Part shown: one piece after another, positions 11,531 to 22,401 of the stretch
Layout: each line of letters opens with the position of its first letter
How positions within the stretch are numbered: the first letter of the stretch is position 1
Made by a program: the position numbers and the translations under genes
The notes under the pieces: model-generated
The model's database searches: none
Seen by the model: the letters and a program-made list of their open reading frames with translations, nothing else
Told to the model about the DNA's origin: nothing
From: Rhodotorula mucilaginosa
Lineage: Eukaryota > Basidiomycota > Microbotryomycetes > Sporidiobolales > Sporidiobolaceae
NCBI GenBank assembly: GCA_034406715.1
Contig: CP137869.1
Location: 1,178,001-1,242,000 of the forward strand
Reading direction: 5' to 3'
Length of the DNA stretch: 64,000 nucleotides

Positions 11531-12637
11531 GCGCAGTCTCGCGCTCGGGAAGGGGGAAACCGAGAGGTCGACTTGCTGGCGGCGAAGAAGAAGAACAACG
11601 TTCGCCAACTCTGCAAGGCACTCTTGACAATTTGAGAAGCGAGTCCTTTTTTACATGCACGCGTTTATACACAGAAGCTGGGAGCTCCCTTCTTCTGCGC
11701 TTCTAGCTTGAATTCCGAGCGCACGTTTAACTCAAGACGCAGGCCTCACTGAAAAGTACTCGATCGAGTTCTTGCTGTTCCCGCCACCAACCGTCACCGG
11801 GTCAAATCAGTACCCTCAAAAGGCTAGGCACAGAGCACAGACGCGACCGTTTGTGTCAAGTATGGCAGCGAGGAGCTCGGGAAGAGTCGACGGCCTGGCG
11901 CAGGAAAGAAAAAAAGGTTTCTGTGCGAACTCGATGGACCGGGGCAGGACGGCCCTTTGCCGCTTGTGACCGCCCGCCGACAGAAAGCCGACAAAGGAAG
12001 AAGAGAGCATGTCAGATGCATGCGGACCACCTCGCGAGAGCGTCGGAGCATCAAGGGCAGAAACTTGAAGGAGGTCCCGGCAGCTTTGTCTCTTGTGGTG
12101 TCGCCAAACAGTTCGACTGCGCGGGAGAGCATCGCGTAGCGACAAAAGCTTGTGTGAGCCAAAGGGAATCTGGTTGAAAGCGCCGAGCGTTCAGAATGTG
12201 TCGGGTGATCTAGACCCGGCCCCTCTCGCGCCGAGCAGGAGCCAGCTGGGGACCACGACGAGTTCAAGGAGCGGTCATGCCGTACCGATAGCGTCTTTGG
12301 TTGCCTTCAGCTCGAGCGGCGAACATGCGAGATCCAGACGGACTTGTCAGCATCGCGCCAGCTCAGCTCCGGCGAGAAGCTATAGGTGACGAGGACGTCA
12401 ACTCGAATGAACGGAGCGGGAGGTGGGTCCGTGAGAGCAAGCGGCGAAGCGTGACCGGGAGAAGCAACCGCGTTCTGCAGCGAGCCATAGGCGATCGCGA
12501 CAGATGCACCGTGCAGCTTGACAGATCAGGAGAGCGAGCACGGCGTGTGGGTGTGAGTGGTCGCAGTGAGAGAGAGTCGCCGTCTCGCCCATCTGGCTGC
12601 ACCCGTTCACCTCGCTCGCGTCAAACGGAAAGGCAAG
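11531..12637. other. Long divergent intergenic region, no gene recognised
   Basis: About 1.1 kb between the starts of the Ste50/Ubc2 gene (leftward) and SmD1 (rightward). Open frames of about 100-170 codons occur here but lack recognisable motifs and typical codon pattern. It may hold long 5' leaders or an upstream exon of the adaptor gene. Confidence 0.4.
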
Positions 12638-13837
12638 ATGAAGTTGGTCAGGTAAGGGCACAGCTCTTTTGCTGGTTCCCCCTTCTAGATACAGCCAACC
12701 ACGCAGCCTGGCGGCCAACATCCTCAAGATGTCACCCCTCACCGACGAACCGACAGTCACTCGCCATCACTCGACTCGACGCGGGCCATGGCACTGTGTT
12801 TGGGGCCACTATGCGAGCCTGAGTGGTTGCTATACCTCTTGGATTGCAGTCCCCGCATTGGGCGACGAGGGGATTACATCGACCACCGAACGACCACCGT
12901 TCGTCGCGAAACAGACAGGGGGACTATGCGCCGGGACCATACAGACGGAAACGCCCTAGCTAGGCTGCATGAGAATGATACTGACCGACCCGCTTTTGTA
13001 CCGCTTCCCCCGTGTCTCGGCCGTTTCCTCGAACAGGTTCTTGGTAAGTCACTCCTCTGCACTCGCACACGACCTGCACATACGCAACAGTTGACTAACC
13101 GCCAAACTGCTACGAACGTGAATACCACGCAGATGAAGCTCAACAATGAGACGGTCACGATCGAACTCAAGAACGGAACGACCGTGAACGGGACCATCAC
13201 GGGTACGTCCGTCTCGCCTCGAACTGGCTGGCCATTGTGTTGTTCCAGCGATCGTGCGATTTCTTTGTGACTGACTGTCTTCGCTCTTTTCCTCTCCGTC
13301 GATGACCCATGTCGTTCAACCACGCGCTCCGTATCTTGCGCCCCCGCCCCTCTCGCGCGCACCACCACCACCACCACCGTCATCGTCGTCGTCGTCGTCG
13401 TCCTCGTCGTCCGTGTGTGCGCGCGCTCCTCGCAGGTGTCGACCCGTCGATGAATACGCACCTGAAAAAAGTCAAGATGACGGTTCGCGGGCGCGAACCG
13501 CAGGCGCTCGACTCGCTCGCGATCCGCGGCAACAACGTCCGGTACTTTATCCTGCCCGACTCGCTCCCGCTCGATACCCTCTTGATCGACGATGCCCCGA
13601 AACCCAAGAAGAAGCGCGATGTGCGTTCTCTTCCCTTCTCTCTCTTTGGGCATCTGAAGATTGACCGTCGACGGTTTCGAGGCTCGCCCATTTCGAGGCA
13701 CTGACGCTTTTTTGTGATTGGCGCACTGTGAACAGGGAGCTGCAGCGAGGGGTGGCGCTCGTGGTGGTGCTCGCGGTGGTCCGGACCGAGGACGCGGACG
13801 CGGACGAGGCCGGGGTGGACGCGGTCGGGGCATCTAA
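12638..13837 (+). CDS. SMD1: Small nuclear ribonucleoprotein SmD1
   Basis: Five exons, 12638-12651, 13037-13043 (7 nt), 13133-13202, 13436-13620 and 13736-13837, give 125 aa. SmD1 is part of the Sm ring on U1, U2, U4 and U5 snRNAs. The N-terminus [20 protein letters not shown] is the conserved SmD1 start and needs the 14-nt and 7-nt exons to be read. Sm motif 1 ends [20 protein letters not shown]; Sm motif 2 contains [20 protein letters not shown]. The last exon encodes an Arg-Gly repeat tail (GRGRGRGRG) as in other SmD1 proteins, a site for arginine methylation. Introns take up more than two thirds of the gene; intron 1 is 385 nt, unusually long here. Confidence 0.95.
13361..13411. repeat. 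Trinucleotide repeats (ACC)n then (GTC)n in SmD1 intron 4
   Basis: Six ACC units followed by about eight GTC/GTC-like units lie within the intron 13203-13435, shortly before the acceptor. They are intronic, so length change would not alter the protein. Confidence 0.8.
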
Positions 13838-14211
13838 GGGGCAGATCCTGTTTCCCCTCTCTCTTGCCCTCGTCTTTTCTCTCTCTTTTGCTTTTCCTTT
13901 TACCCATGAAATGCTCTTTGTACTATAGCCACTTTCGAGACATCGGCGAGAGTAACTTGGTTGACTTGGATTCAGTTGGTCGGACACCGCCACTCTTCGA
14001 CCTCCGCCACCTGGCTTGCTGACCCAGAAGCGCCGAAGCAAACAGAGAGACCACACAGCCGCGCCTGCTTGTCTCTGCCCACCGCACGCGCAAACTCGAT
14101 CCCTGCTCTACTCGCTCGCTCGCTCGCTCGCTCAGTCATCGGCCCGCTTCGTTCGCCCCCTTGAAACCCGCACACGCCGCCTCGTCGCTCTAGAGGACAA
14201 CCACCGACGAC
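13838..14211. other. Intergenic region with GCTC tandem repeat
   Basis: 374 bp between the SmD1 stop and the start of the RBR ligase gene. It contains a run of about six CGCT tetranucleotides at 14111-14133. No gene seen; it should hold the SmD1 3' end and the RBR promoter. Confidence 0.5.
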
Positions 14212-16557
14212 ATGAGTGACGCAGAACTCGAGCTCTCGAGCGACTACGACGAGGACTATGCCGACTTTGACGATGATGACATGGCCGGCAAGTCGTCCCC
14301 TCCCCTCCGCTCGGCTGCCCCGAGCGAGCGCTGACTTCTGGCCCTAACGATGATTACGACGGCGGAACAGACCTCACCTCGGAAGCCGGGTCCGTGTCCG
14401 ACTCGGGTTTCTCGCCCTTCGGGACCTCGACTCCCGCTTCCACCTCGCTCGCCAACCACAACAACGGCGGCACGTCGTCGTCCCTCTCGGCCGCCGCCAA
14501 GGGCAAAGGTCGCGCCTCGCTCGGAGTCGGTGGAATGGGCGGCGAGGAACTGTACGGGCAGGTCGAGTACCGCGTGCTGAGCCTCGAACAGCTCGAGGAG
14601 GAACAGCGGCGCAACATTGCCTACGTCGAGGACATGCTCAAACTCAAGGTCAGTTCGGCGATTCTACGTTTCTGAAGGCTTGGGTCAGCGCATCTGTCGC
14701 TCTGTCGCGTTTGCGGCGTTTTTTCCGAAGCCCGCAAGTTACCGCCGTGAGATTCGACAGTCCTGACCCCTTCGTGCCCTAACCCCCTCATGCAGCCCGA
14801 ATCGGCCGCCGTCCTGTTGCGCTACTTTGCGTGGAAGAAGGAGAAACTCGTCGAGACCTACATGGAGGACGCCGAAGGGACCCTCGCACGAGCGGGCATC
14901 CACGAGGGCGGCGCGCAACCGAGATTGAAGCGCGTTCGGGGGTTCACGTGCGAAGTCTGCTACAACGACGAGACGCAAGAGACGCTCGCTCTGAGCTGCG
15001 ATCACCGATGTAAGTTGTTTCCCTGTTCTCTCTCTCCCCTCAACCATTACAACGGGAAGACTGAGACCTCCATGTCACCCTCCTCCCTCTCCAGACTGCA
15101 AGGACTGCTACTCGCAGTACCTCACGAGCAAGATCATGGACGAGAGCGAGTCGCGGCGGATCGAGTGCATGGCCAAGGACTGCAACGTCATTGTCGACGA
15201 GCGGACAGTCGAACTCGTCGTCGAGCCCAACGTCCTGCAACGGTGCGTCGAGCATCAGGCCCGTCAGTTTCATGCGGGCTGGAGCTGATCAACAAGTCCC
15301 TTGCGCTTGTGAAACAGGTACCGAACTCTGCTGAACCGCACCTACGTCGACGACAACCCTCGCATGCGTTGGTGCCCCGCCCCGAACTGCGAATACGCGA
15401 TCCACTGCGCCGTCGCGATGCGCTCCCTCGACGTCATCGTCCCGACCGTCCAGTGCGCGTGCGGTCACGTCTTCTGCTTCGGTTGCTCGCTCGACGGAGA
15501 TCACCGACCGTGCTGTTGCCCGATCGTCAAGCGCTGGTTGCAAAAGTGCAAGGACGACTCGGAGACGAGCAACTGGATCTCGGCCAACACGAAAGAGTGC
15601 ACAAAGTGCCACTCGACGATCGAGAAGAATGGAGGGTGCAACGTGAGTCCACAGCCAGCCTGGAGCAGAGATCGGCGGGCAGGGCGACAAAGTCCGTCCC
15701 CGACAGGAGAAAAGTCCCTAATCTCCCATGTGACCTTTGCAGCACATGACTTGCAAGAAGTGCAAGTGGGAATTCTGCTGGGTCTGCATGGGCCCGTGGA
15801 GCGAGCACGGCACGGCGTGGTACAACTGCTCGCGGTACGAGGAGAAGGCCGACACGAGCAAGGACGCGCAGAGCAAGAGCCGCGCGCAGCTCGAGCGGTA
15901 CCTTCATGTGAGTTTTCGGGTTGAGCATTCGAATTGCTGTGCACATTTGTGTTTCTCGGGGGCGACCTCGCACGTGCTGAACTCGCAGTCATTGATCGTT
16001 TGACGCGCCTCTTTCCTCACAGTACTACAACCGGTTCGCGAACCACGAGCAGAGCATCAAGCTCGAAGCCGACTTGTACGCCCGGACCGAGAAGAAGATG
16101 GACGAGCTGCAGGAGCAGTCGACCCTGTCGTGGATCGAGGTCCAGTTCCTCGCCAAGGCGGTCGAGACGCTCGGAAGGGTCCGGACGGTCCTCAAGTGGA
16201 CTTATGCGATGGCGTTCTACCTCGAGAAGAACAACCAGACGCAGATGTTTGAGGACAACCAAAAGTGCGTGAACGCGATGCTTGGTCACGGATTGTTGGG
16301 CCCGAGTCCGGAAAAGCGGACTTGCGTGCTGACTTTGTTTCGTTGTCTTTGTCTCATGCAGCGATCTCGAGCAAGCGGTCGAGTCCCTCTCCGAGTTGCT
16401 CGAACGCCCGCTCGAGGAGGACAAGATTGCCGAGCTGCGCCAACAGACGACGGACAAGACGGTCTACGTCGCCAAGCGGTGCAAGATCCTCCTCGACGAT
16501 ACGCTCCGGGGCTACGAAGAGGACCGCTGGATCTGGCAAGAGCCGATCCGACTCTGA
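14212..16557 (+). CDS. RBR-type E3 ubiquitin ligase, Ariadne subfamily
   Basis: Eight exons, 14212-14287, 14371-14648, 14796-15009, 15095-15242, 15318-15642, 15743-15907, 16023-16264 and 16362-16557, give 547 aa, normal for Ariadne proteins. The N-terminus is acidic ([13 protein letters not shown]). RING1 has [20 protein letters not shown] and [12 protein letters not shown]; the IBR has [17 protein letters not shown]2 has [20 protein letters not shown] with the Cys of GGCN being the expected catalytic thioester residue, and [11 protein letters not shown]. The C-terminal region ([33 protein letters not shown]) matches the Ariadne domain. Such ligases take ubiquitin from an E2 onto the RING2 Cys; many act with neddylated cullin ligases. 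Intron 1 uses a GC donor (gcaagt at 14288), required by frame. Confidence 0.92.
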
Positions 16558-17119
16558 GACAAATCGCGCCTCTCTGTACACCTTCTGTGCTCGTGTTCCC
16601 CCCATCGTTCCTCGAGGCAACGCTCCTTGCATCTGCATTTCGTACTCCCAACATCCCTCTCCCGCCGCGTGATCTGTCCGCGGCGCACTCGTTCTTTTCT
16701 TTGTTCTCCTGATCTTCTCTACTGCCCCTCATCCCGGGCTCTCTCTCTCTCTCTCATTGTCTCTACCCTTCTCTACTTTCTTCCTCCGTAGCGTTGTTGC
16801 TAATCAATCCCCTCACCAGAACGAAGCTCCTGCGAGAGAGGCGAAGCTCTATGGCCGTCTGTCAGTCTGTCGGTGGCAGTCGCGAGCACAATGACCGCCG
16901 TAGCGTGAACAGCCCGGAGCGATATGGATATCTTGCGAAGGGGGCGCGCGTTGCTCTTCCTGTCTACAGACCTGACCCCTTTCGTCGGCAAAACTGCTCG
17001 CGAACGCAAGCCTCCTGCCCGAAACCTGCAAAACAATTCGGTACAAAGATAACAGCAATCTCCTCGCAAACAATTCCCTCCCGCGTACTATAGCTCCTCT
17101 AGAAATGTAGACTGAGACT
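16558..17119. other. Convergent intergenic region
   Basis: 562 bp between the convergent RBR ligase and permease genes. It has a CT run near 16740-16757 and is otherwise featureless; 3' untranslated regions and terminators are expected here. Confidence 0.5.
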
Positions 17120-20004
17120 CTACTGCGTGAAGAGCATGCGGTAGATGCGCGTGTACCACGGCGCCAATTTGCGCTCGGCCCGCCACTGGTTCATTTCCTC
17201 AGCGGTGAACCACGATTTGCGTCCAGTCTGTTTGGCAAGAGAAAACTCAGCACGGTGATCTTTCAGTAAAAGGTCTCCGTGTCGAGAAACAGACTCACGT
17301 CGAGGTCAATCTCGTGCGCCTTCTTCGGGAAGGTGCGGAGTATCGAAAAGGCGATGATGTACAGCGCAATGACAATGGGGGCAGCCTGTTCAGCCAGGCC
17401 CGTCAGTAGCTGTACAGCGGTGAGACGGGCGTGCAGATCAAACATTTGGCTTACGAGGTAGGCAAGGAAGAAGGTCTCGGCCGCTTCACCGGGGTCGGAA
17501 GGGGCACCTCCAATCGGCCCTGCACAGCGGCGGTGTGAGTACGGAGATGAAAGGTGCAAGTGGGCCAAAAAAGATGACTTACAGACGGCGGTGTAAAATT
17601 GAGCAATGAGGACGAGGCAAACGAGGATGAATCCGAGCCACGAGCCGTAAACGCCACCCAAAGCCCGGAACGGCAGCTCGTCCACCGAGTGACCCTGCAC
17701 CCGCCACGCCTTGCGGAAACGGATGTGGCACATGCAAATCGATCCCCAGTTGAACAGCGTCGACAATCCGGAGAGGGCCTGGTTCGCCAAGAAGGGTTAG
17801 GCTAATCGGCACCCCGAGAAGTCGTGATCAGCGACAACTACTCACCAGGAGCCAGTTGAAGATTGTGTCACCTGCAGCGGCGCAGTTGACGTATGCTGTA
17901 AGGGAACGGGATTTCGTGAGGCTGACCTGCGATTCTTACGAGATTGCCAGGTGGACTCACCAATCGGGCCAGCGGCGAGAAGGACTAGGACCGAGTACAG
18001 AGGTCGCCCCGACTTGTCAACATACTGGAAGCACTTGGGAGCGAAGCCGGTCTCGGCCAAGGCGGTAAGGACACGGGATCCGGCGTAGACGCAGGTCAGT
18101 CCGATTGAGAGGACGGAGATGCAGACCGTGATGTTGAGCTGCAAATCCTTGCCACACTTCAGCACCGAGTTTGCTGAACAGGTATTTCGCACGCAAGAGA
18201 ACTGACGAGGTGGTCGAGGCCATTTAGACCGGCCAGTTTGGCCATGATGACGAAGGGCGACGTGCCAGCGCCGCTGCCGCCGCCGAGAAGGGTCTCGTTG
18301 TTATACGGCACGTTCAAGCCGATGATCAACAGGGTGCTCAAGTAGATCACACTGACACGCCAGAAGGTGCCCCTGGAGAACGAAAATGCCCTTCGTCAGC
18401 GAAGCGGTCCAGAAACGTCGGTAACGGGACTACAGTACATACTTGACAGCGGTTGGGAGAGCCTTGCGCGGATTCGGGGTCTCGGTGGCAGCGAGACCAA
18501 CTGTACGTAAAGATGACAGGCGAGCAAACCAAATTCTCTCGGATGAGCGAAGCAGCGATGTAGGGTGCGAGAACCGCTCAGAAAGAGCCACCCACCGAGT
18601 TCAGTCCCGGCGAACGAGAAAGCTGCAGTGACGAACACACTGCAGACACCCTTGAAGCCATTGGCGAAAGCTCCAGGGTCTCGCCAGTACCGGCCGCCGA
18701 CGTAGGTCGAGTACTCCCCGTCGCCGCCACCGCAGTTGAGGACGATGCCGATGATGATGAAGACTATAACGACGATCAGCTTATACACGCTCGCGTAGAA
18801 CTCCTCTTCTGCGTAGCCGAGCGTTCCGAAAACGTTGACGAGGATGAAGAGCAGCCAGAAGACGGTGATCCAGACGGCGATGTTGACGCGCGCGGCGCCT
18901 TCCCAATATTGAACCGCGATACCGGCGGCGGTGATTTCGAGCTGCGAGGGTCAAGCGAGACTTAGCAAAGCGTCTGCATCGGCCGCAGCTTAGCGTCCGG
19001 GTGGGCAGGGAGGGTCATCATTTGCCTCCTTACCGGCATAGTGACGAACCATAGCAGGAAGTACTGTAACGGACCTGTGTCAGTACTGCCGAAGGGGCAC
19101 CCAAAGAGACGCACATTCCATCCGATGGCTGAGAGCGAGAAAACATGTGTCAGCTCCGTGTGCGCTGGAGAGTAGCGACCGCGTACAACGCACCCATGCC
19201 GAAGCTCCGGTCCAAGAAGCGGCAGGCGAGGGTGTAGAAACCTGTATTGTGCGGTTGAGCTTGAGTACAACTAGTGCCTTCGTTGTCGCCCAAGAGCAAA
19301 AGGGACCCACCTCCGGAGACGGGGTAAACGACAGCGAGTTCTCCGAGAGCTTGCGTGACATTGATGAGCATGACACCGATGATGCTCCATGCGATCAAGA
19401 CACCGGCTGGGCCTCCTCGGCTGAGAGCTGCACGCGTTTGCGCCCGGAAGTGTCAGCGAAGGGTTGGTGCACAAAAGGGAACGCGGCTTGCGCCAACATG
19501 GACTATATAAAGTGCAGCTCTGTGACGTACCTCCGCCAGAACCGATGAAGAGACCGGTACCGATAGCGCTATATGTCCAAAGCAGAGTAAGTATCCGTTG
19601 CCACCCGAAAGCTGAACGCGGCTCGAAAAAGGCGCGACACACCCTCCAACGCTGCGAAGTCAGAGTGGTCAGTTCTATACCTGTAGATGAAGAGTCGAAG
19701 AGAGTGCGTACGCAATCATGTTCAGGTGGCGAGGCTTCATCTTCTGCTGGAGCATCGGGTTGTCGTGTGCCCGCAGCGGGTCGGCCGCTCCGCCGTGCAC
19801 CTGCAATCCAGCCGTCGTGCCCGGCGCCCGCTTGAACGACTCGATGTTGATACCGAGACGAGTAGCGAGCGTCTCCTTCTTCGGGTCGTAAATGACGGGG
19901 CCGTCGTGAGGAGCAGGCGATTCATGATCGGCTGCCGGGTCAGTCGAAGCGTAGGTTTCTCCATTCTTGCTCGAGGCATCCTTCTCCGCGTCGAAAGACG
20001 ACAT
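17120..20004 (-). CDS. Amino-acid permease (AAT/APC family), 16 exons
   Basis: Minus-strand exons 19712-20004, 19643-19651 (9 nt), 19531-19568, 19311-19427, 19194-19241, 19115-19128 (14 nt), 19034-19063, 18596-18941, 18443-18500, 18207-18372, 17961-18138, 17846-17895, 17583-17778, 17455-17519, 17299-17385 and 17120-17227 give 600 aa, with every junction in phase. It is a plasma-membrane proton-coupled permease of the yeast amino-acid transporter type with about 12 membrane segments. Signatures: HLNMIAVGGAIGTGLFIGSG, TQALGELAVVYPVSGGFYTL, FGMAIGWNYFLLWFVTMPLE, FAGTELVGLAATETPNPRKA, CVYAGSRVLTALAETGFAP. Both cytosolic ends are hydrophilic. The 9-nt and 14-nt exons restore conserved residues that would otherwise be missing. 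Specific substrate cannot be told. Confidence 0.92.
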
Positions 20005-20996
20005 GGTCGACTATGCGTCCAGTCTAGTCTAGTCGGTCGGGCGAATAGAGGCAGAGAGCAGACCCGCGTATCCGTCGGCACGTCCGAGGGAGTCCGGAGT
20101 ACTGGCCGAACAAGAGCATCGGTGCGGGGCTGTACGAACGATTGCGCCTTTGGCGGTCAGCAGGCGGCGCACCACTCCACGCCGAGCGTCTGTATCTGTT
20201 ACCTGGCATTGCGTCGGGGTCCCGATGATGTGTGGAGATTCTGCCCCAACGCGGGTACGGGCGTGATACTTTGGCGTCCCCGGGTGCAGACCCGCTTTCC
20301 GAAGTTTGGCGGCGCGGCACGAGTGCCAGATCAGGCCGCGTGCAGTTGTATCATGCGCATGGTCCCGGAAGAACGACTTTCCGCTCAAGCTTCCACCTCC
20401 GCAACAAGCTTTCAAAAGTTTGCGTATCACGTGACGCGTGACGCCGTTTCACTAAGTTCGAAATGCTTGCGATTATTGTGCTAAAGGATTCAGAAGATAT
20501 GCTTTGGCCGCCAGAAACTCGCCTCGAAGCTTGAAAGCGTGCGCTATGGACGCTGAAAACCTTTATTCCGCCGCTGTTTTGCCCGTCGACACGCCGCGTT
20601 GCTCAACTCCGCCACCTGCTCAAAGCTTTAGGTGCTATATCCGCGCTAGATCCACTGGTGAGCTCTACAGCCGGTCCTCCGTCTGCAGAGCTTGTCATCC
20701 GCGTGTTCATCCGTCAGCTTGCCACCGCCGCTTTCCTTTCGGGGCCTCGACGCGGCCGTTGACCTGCGCCCTGGCGAACGCATACGCCCCGTCACGACAT
20801 TCGCTGATTCGACAAGCTGATTGGAGTCCGGTCATCTGCAAAGCTGAGGGAGAGGTGAGGGCAAACTGTTCCAGAGGCAGCAGCAGCCGGGACCACGCTC
20901 GTGAGTGTGTGAGCCATTCCGCCGTTCTCCGTGAGTAGAATGTCCCGGCAATGTGGTACTTCATTGCGACAGGATCAAGGCACGCGCAATACTTGC
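20005..20996. other. Intergenic region, no gene recognised
   Basis: About 1 kb upstream of the permease and downstream of a MYND gene. A 144-codon plus-strand frame at 20504-20938 has no domain and mixed codon use; I do not call it. The permease promoter should lie in the part next to 20004. Confidence 0.4.
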
Positions 20997-21944
20997 CTAT
21001 AGATCCGGATCCCGTTGGTCCGGAACGCCGCTGGCGGGCAGGAGATCGAGAGCGTTCCCGGAGAACTTTCGCCGATGCCAATCCCTCTCGGGGTCTGACG
21101 CTTCGGACCAGTCGTCCGTGCAGACCGCGTACAAGAGTCGCTTCATTGTGGCCATCTTCCAAGGTGCCGCCGGCGGGGGAACCTTGCCCGCCTGGATCGC
21201 TCGAGAGACGGCAAAGTGGATGAGGAGTCGATGTCGCGTCAAGGCGATGTGCTTCCCGGCTTGAATGGCCGGTCCGAACAAGTGATGGTTGGTCATGGCT
21301 GCCAACTGGAGCGCCGTGGGCTTCTGCTTGCTGCCGGATCGCTCGTGCAGATTCTTCAGCCGCTGCATCTCCCACGCACGGACGGTTCCGAGGAACGCTT
21401 GTTGCTCATCGAGATCCATCGAAAATGCGGCGAGGTTTCCCCCTTCGGGCGGCTCTGATAGCGCTCGGATGAGATCCTGTGAGAAAATGATCCGTCAGGC
21501 GAGCGGTAAAAGAAAGAAAGAAACGTTCGGAGCGGAACGGCAACGGCGGCTGACAACGATATACTCACACGAACTCTCTCCCGGGGAGCGTCATACTTCA
21601 TTCTCAGGTACGTGTTGAGCGAGGGCGGGTTGATTGCGTTCGGGTCGATGACCAGGTAGTCGAGATTGTCGAGAACAGCTTGCGTTTCGTCGGGGGAGAG
21701 GAGCGGCCACCGGAACGGGTTCGCGTTCTCGCCGCAGACCTTCTTGTGCTCCGACCAGGCCTGTAAATCGAACCAGGTCAGCGCATTCACTCGGAGAGAG
21801 CGACGGGAAGCGCGAACTTGCGATTCTTTGATGCTCCGTGGAGCAGAAGCCGAGGTCGATGCCAAACTTGCGACACGAGCCGCAGGTGTTCTTGGTCGCT
21901 TCGCCGCACACGAGGCACGCGAGTCGCGGTTCCGACTCGGCCAT
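20997..21944 (-). CDS. MYND-finger protein of unknown function (isolated copy)
   Basis: Minus-strand exons 21822-21944, 21569-21760 and 20997-21476 give 264 aa. The N-terminal finger runs CLVCGEATKNTCGSC, then FCSTEHQRIAW, then EHKKVCG: a MYND pattern in which the Cys before Gln is His. It shares the three-exon plan of the right-hand cluster (first intron inside the finger, second exon of 192 nt as in the copy at 40010). The first intron has a GC donor (gcaagt), needed to join ATC to GCC in frame. The 160-residue C-terminal part, with LQLAAMTNHHLFGPAIQAG, matches nothing I know. MYND domains usually bind Pro-rich peptides; a partner is not evident. Confidence 0.78.
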
Positions 21945-22401
21945 CGCGGTCGATACGAGGTGTGCAAGAGCTGATGGAGACGGCGAGAGGTGGGGCGCCG
22001 AGTCGAAGTTGCGAAAGGGCGAGTACGTTGCGAGCGCAGGGTGCTTGCTCGTGCAAAGCGGGAAGCACGCAGCCGGGACGCGCACGAGGGCCAGTAGAGA
22101 CGTGGTGCGTAACTTAAGAGCTTGAGGTCTGAGAACAGGATTTTCAGCTCCTTGTTTTGCAAGTCGTTGCTCGACGTTACGTCACGCGTTTACTGTCTCC
22201 CGTCAGTTTCGCGTCCTTGAAGGACTGGTCGATCGCAAGAACACAGTCGAAGACAGTGATGCAAGATTAGCGTAGACGCGTCCATTAATCGGCAGAACGG
22301 CGACAACGCTTCTCCGGAAATTCTTTCCTTAGAAGCTCGCGCCACTGGCTACGAGCATAAGCTGACCCGGCTGAATAACGACCCATGGATTGCGTGACAT
22401 A
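21945..22401. other. Intergenic region
   Basis: 457 bp between the start of the MYND gene and the stop of the DUF1769 gene, both leftward. No feature recognised; it should contain the MYND promoter. Confidence 0.4.

Noticed and set aside
11851-12177. Open frames in the Ste50-SmD1 intergenic region
   Set aside because: Several overlapping frames on both strands with no motif; probably chance frames in GC-rich DNA.
13361-13411. Triplet repeats as a coding repeat expansion
   Set aside because: They lie inside an SmD1 intron and are not translated.
12874-13833. 319-codon minus-strand frame starting with a Pro-Arg repeat
   Set aside because: The repeat is the antisense of the SmD1 Arg-Gly tail, and the frame crosses SmD1 introns.
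18139-18206. Alternative 29-nt intron (GTTCTC...TTCAG) in the permease
   Set aside because: Too short to be spliced; a 68-nt intron with a GTCAGT donor gives the expected family sequence in phase.
20504-20938. 144-codon plus-strand frame upstream of the permease
   Set aside because: No domain, mixed codon use, and no partner exons; not convincing as a gene.
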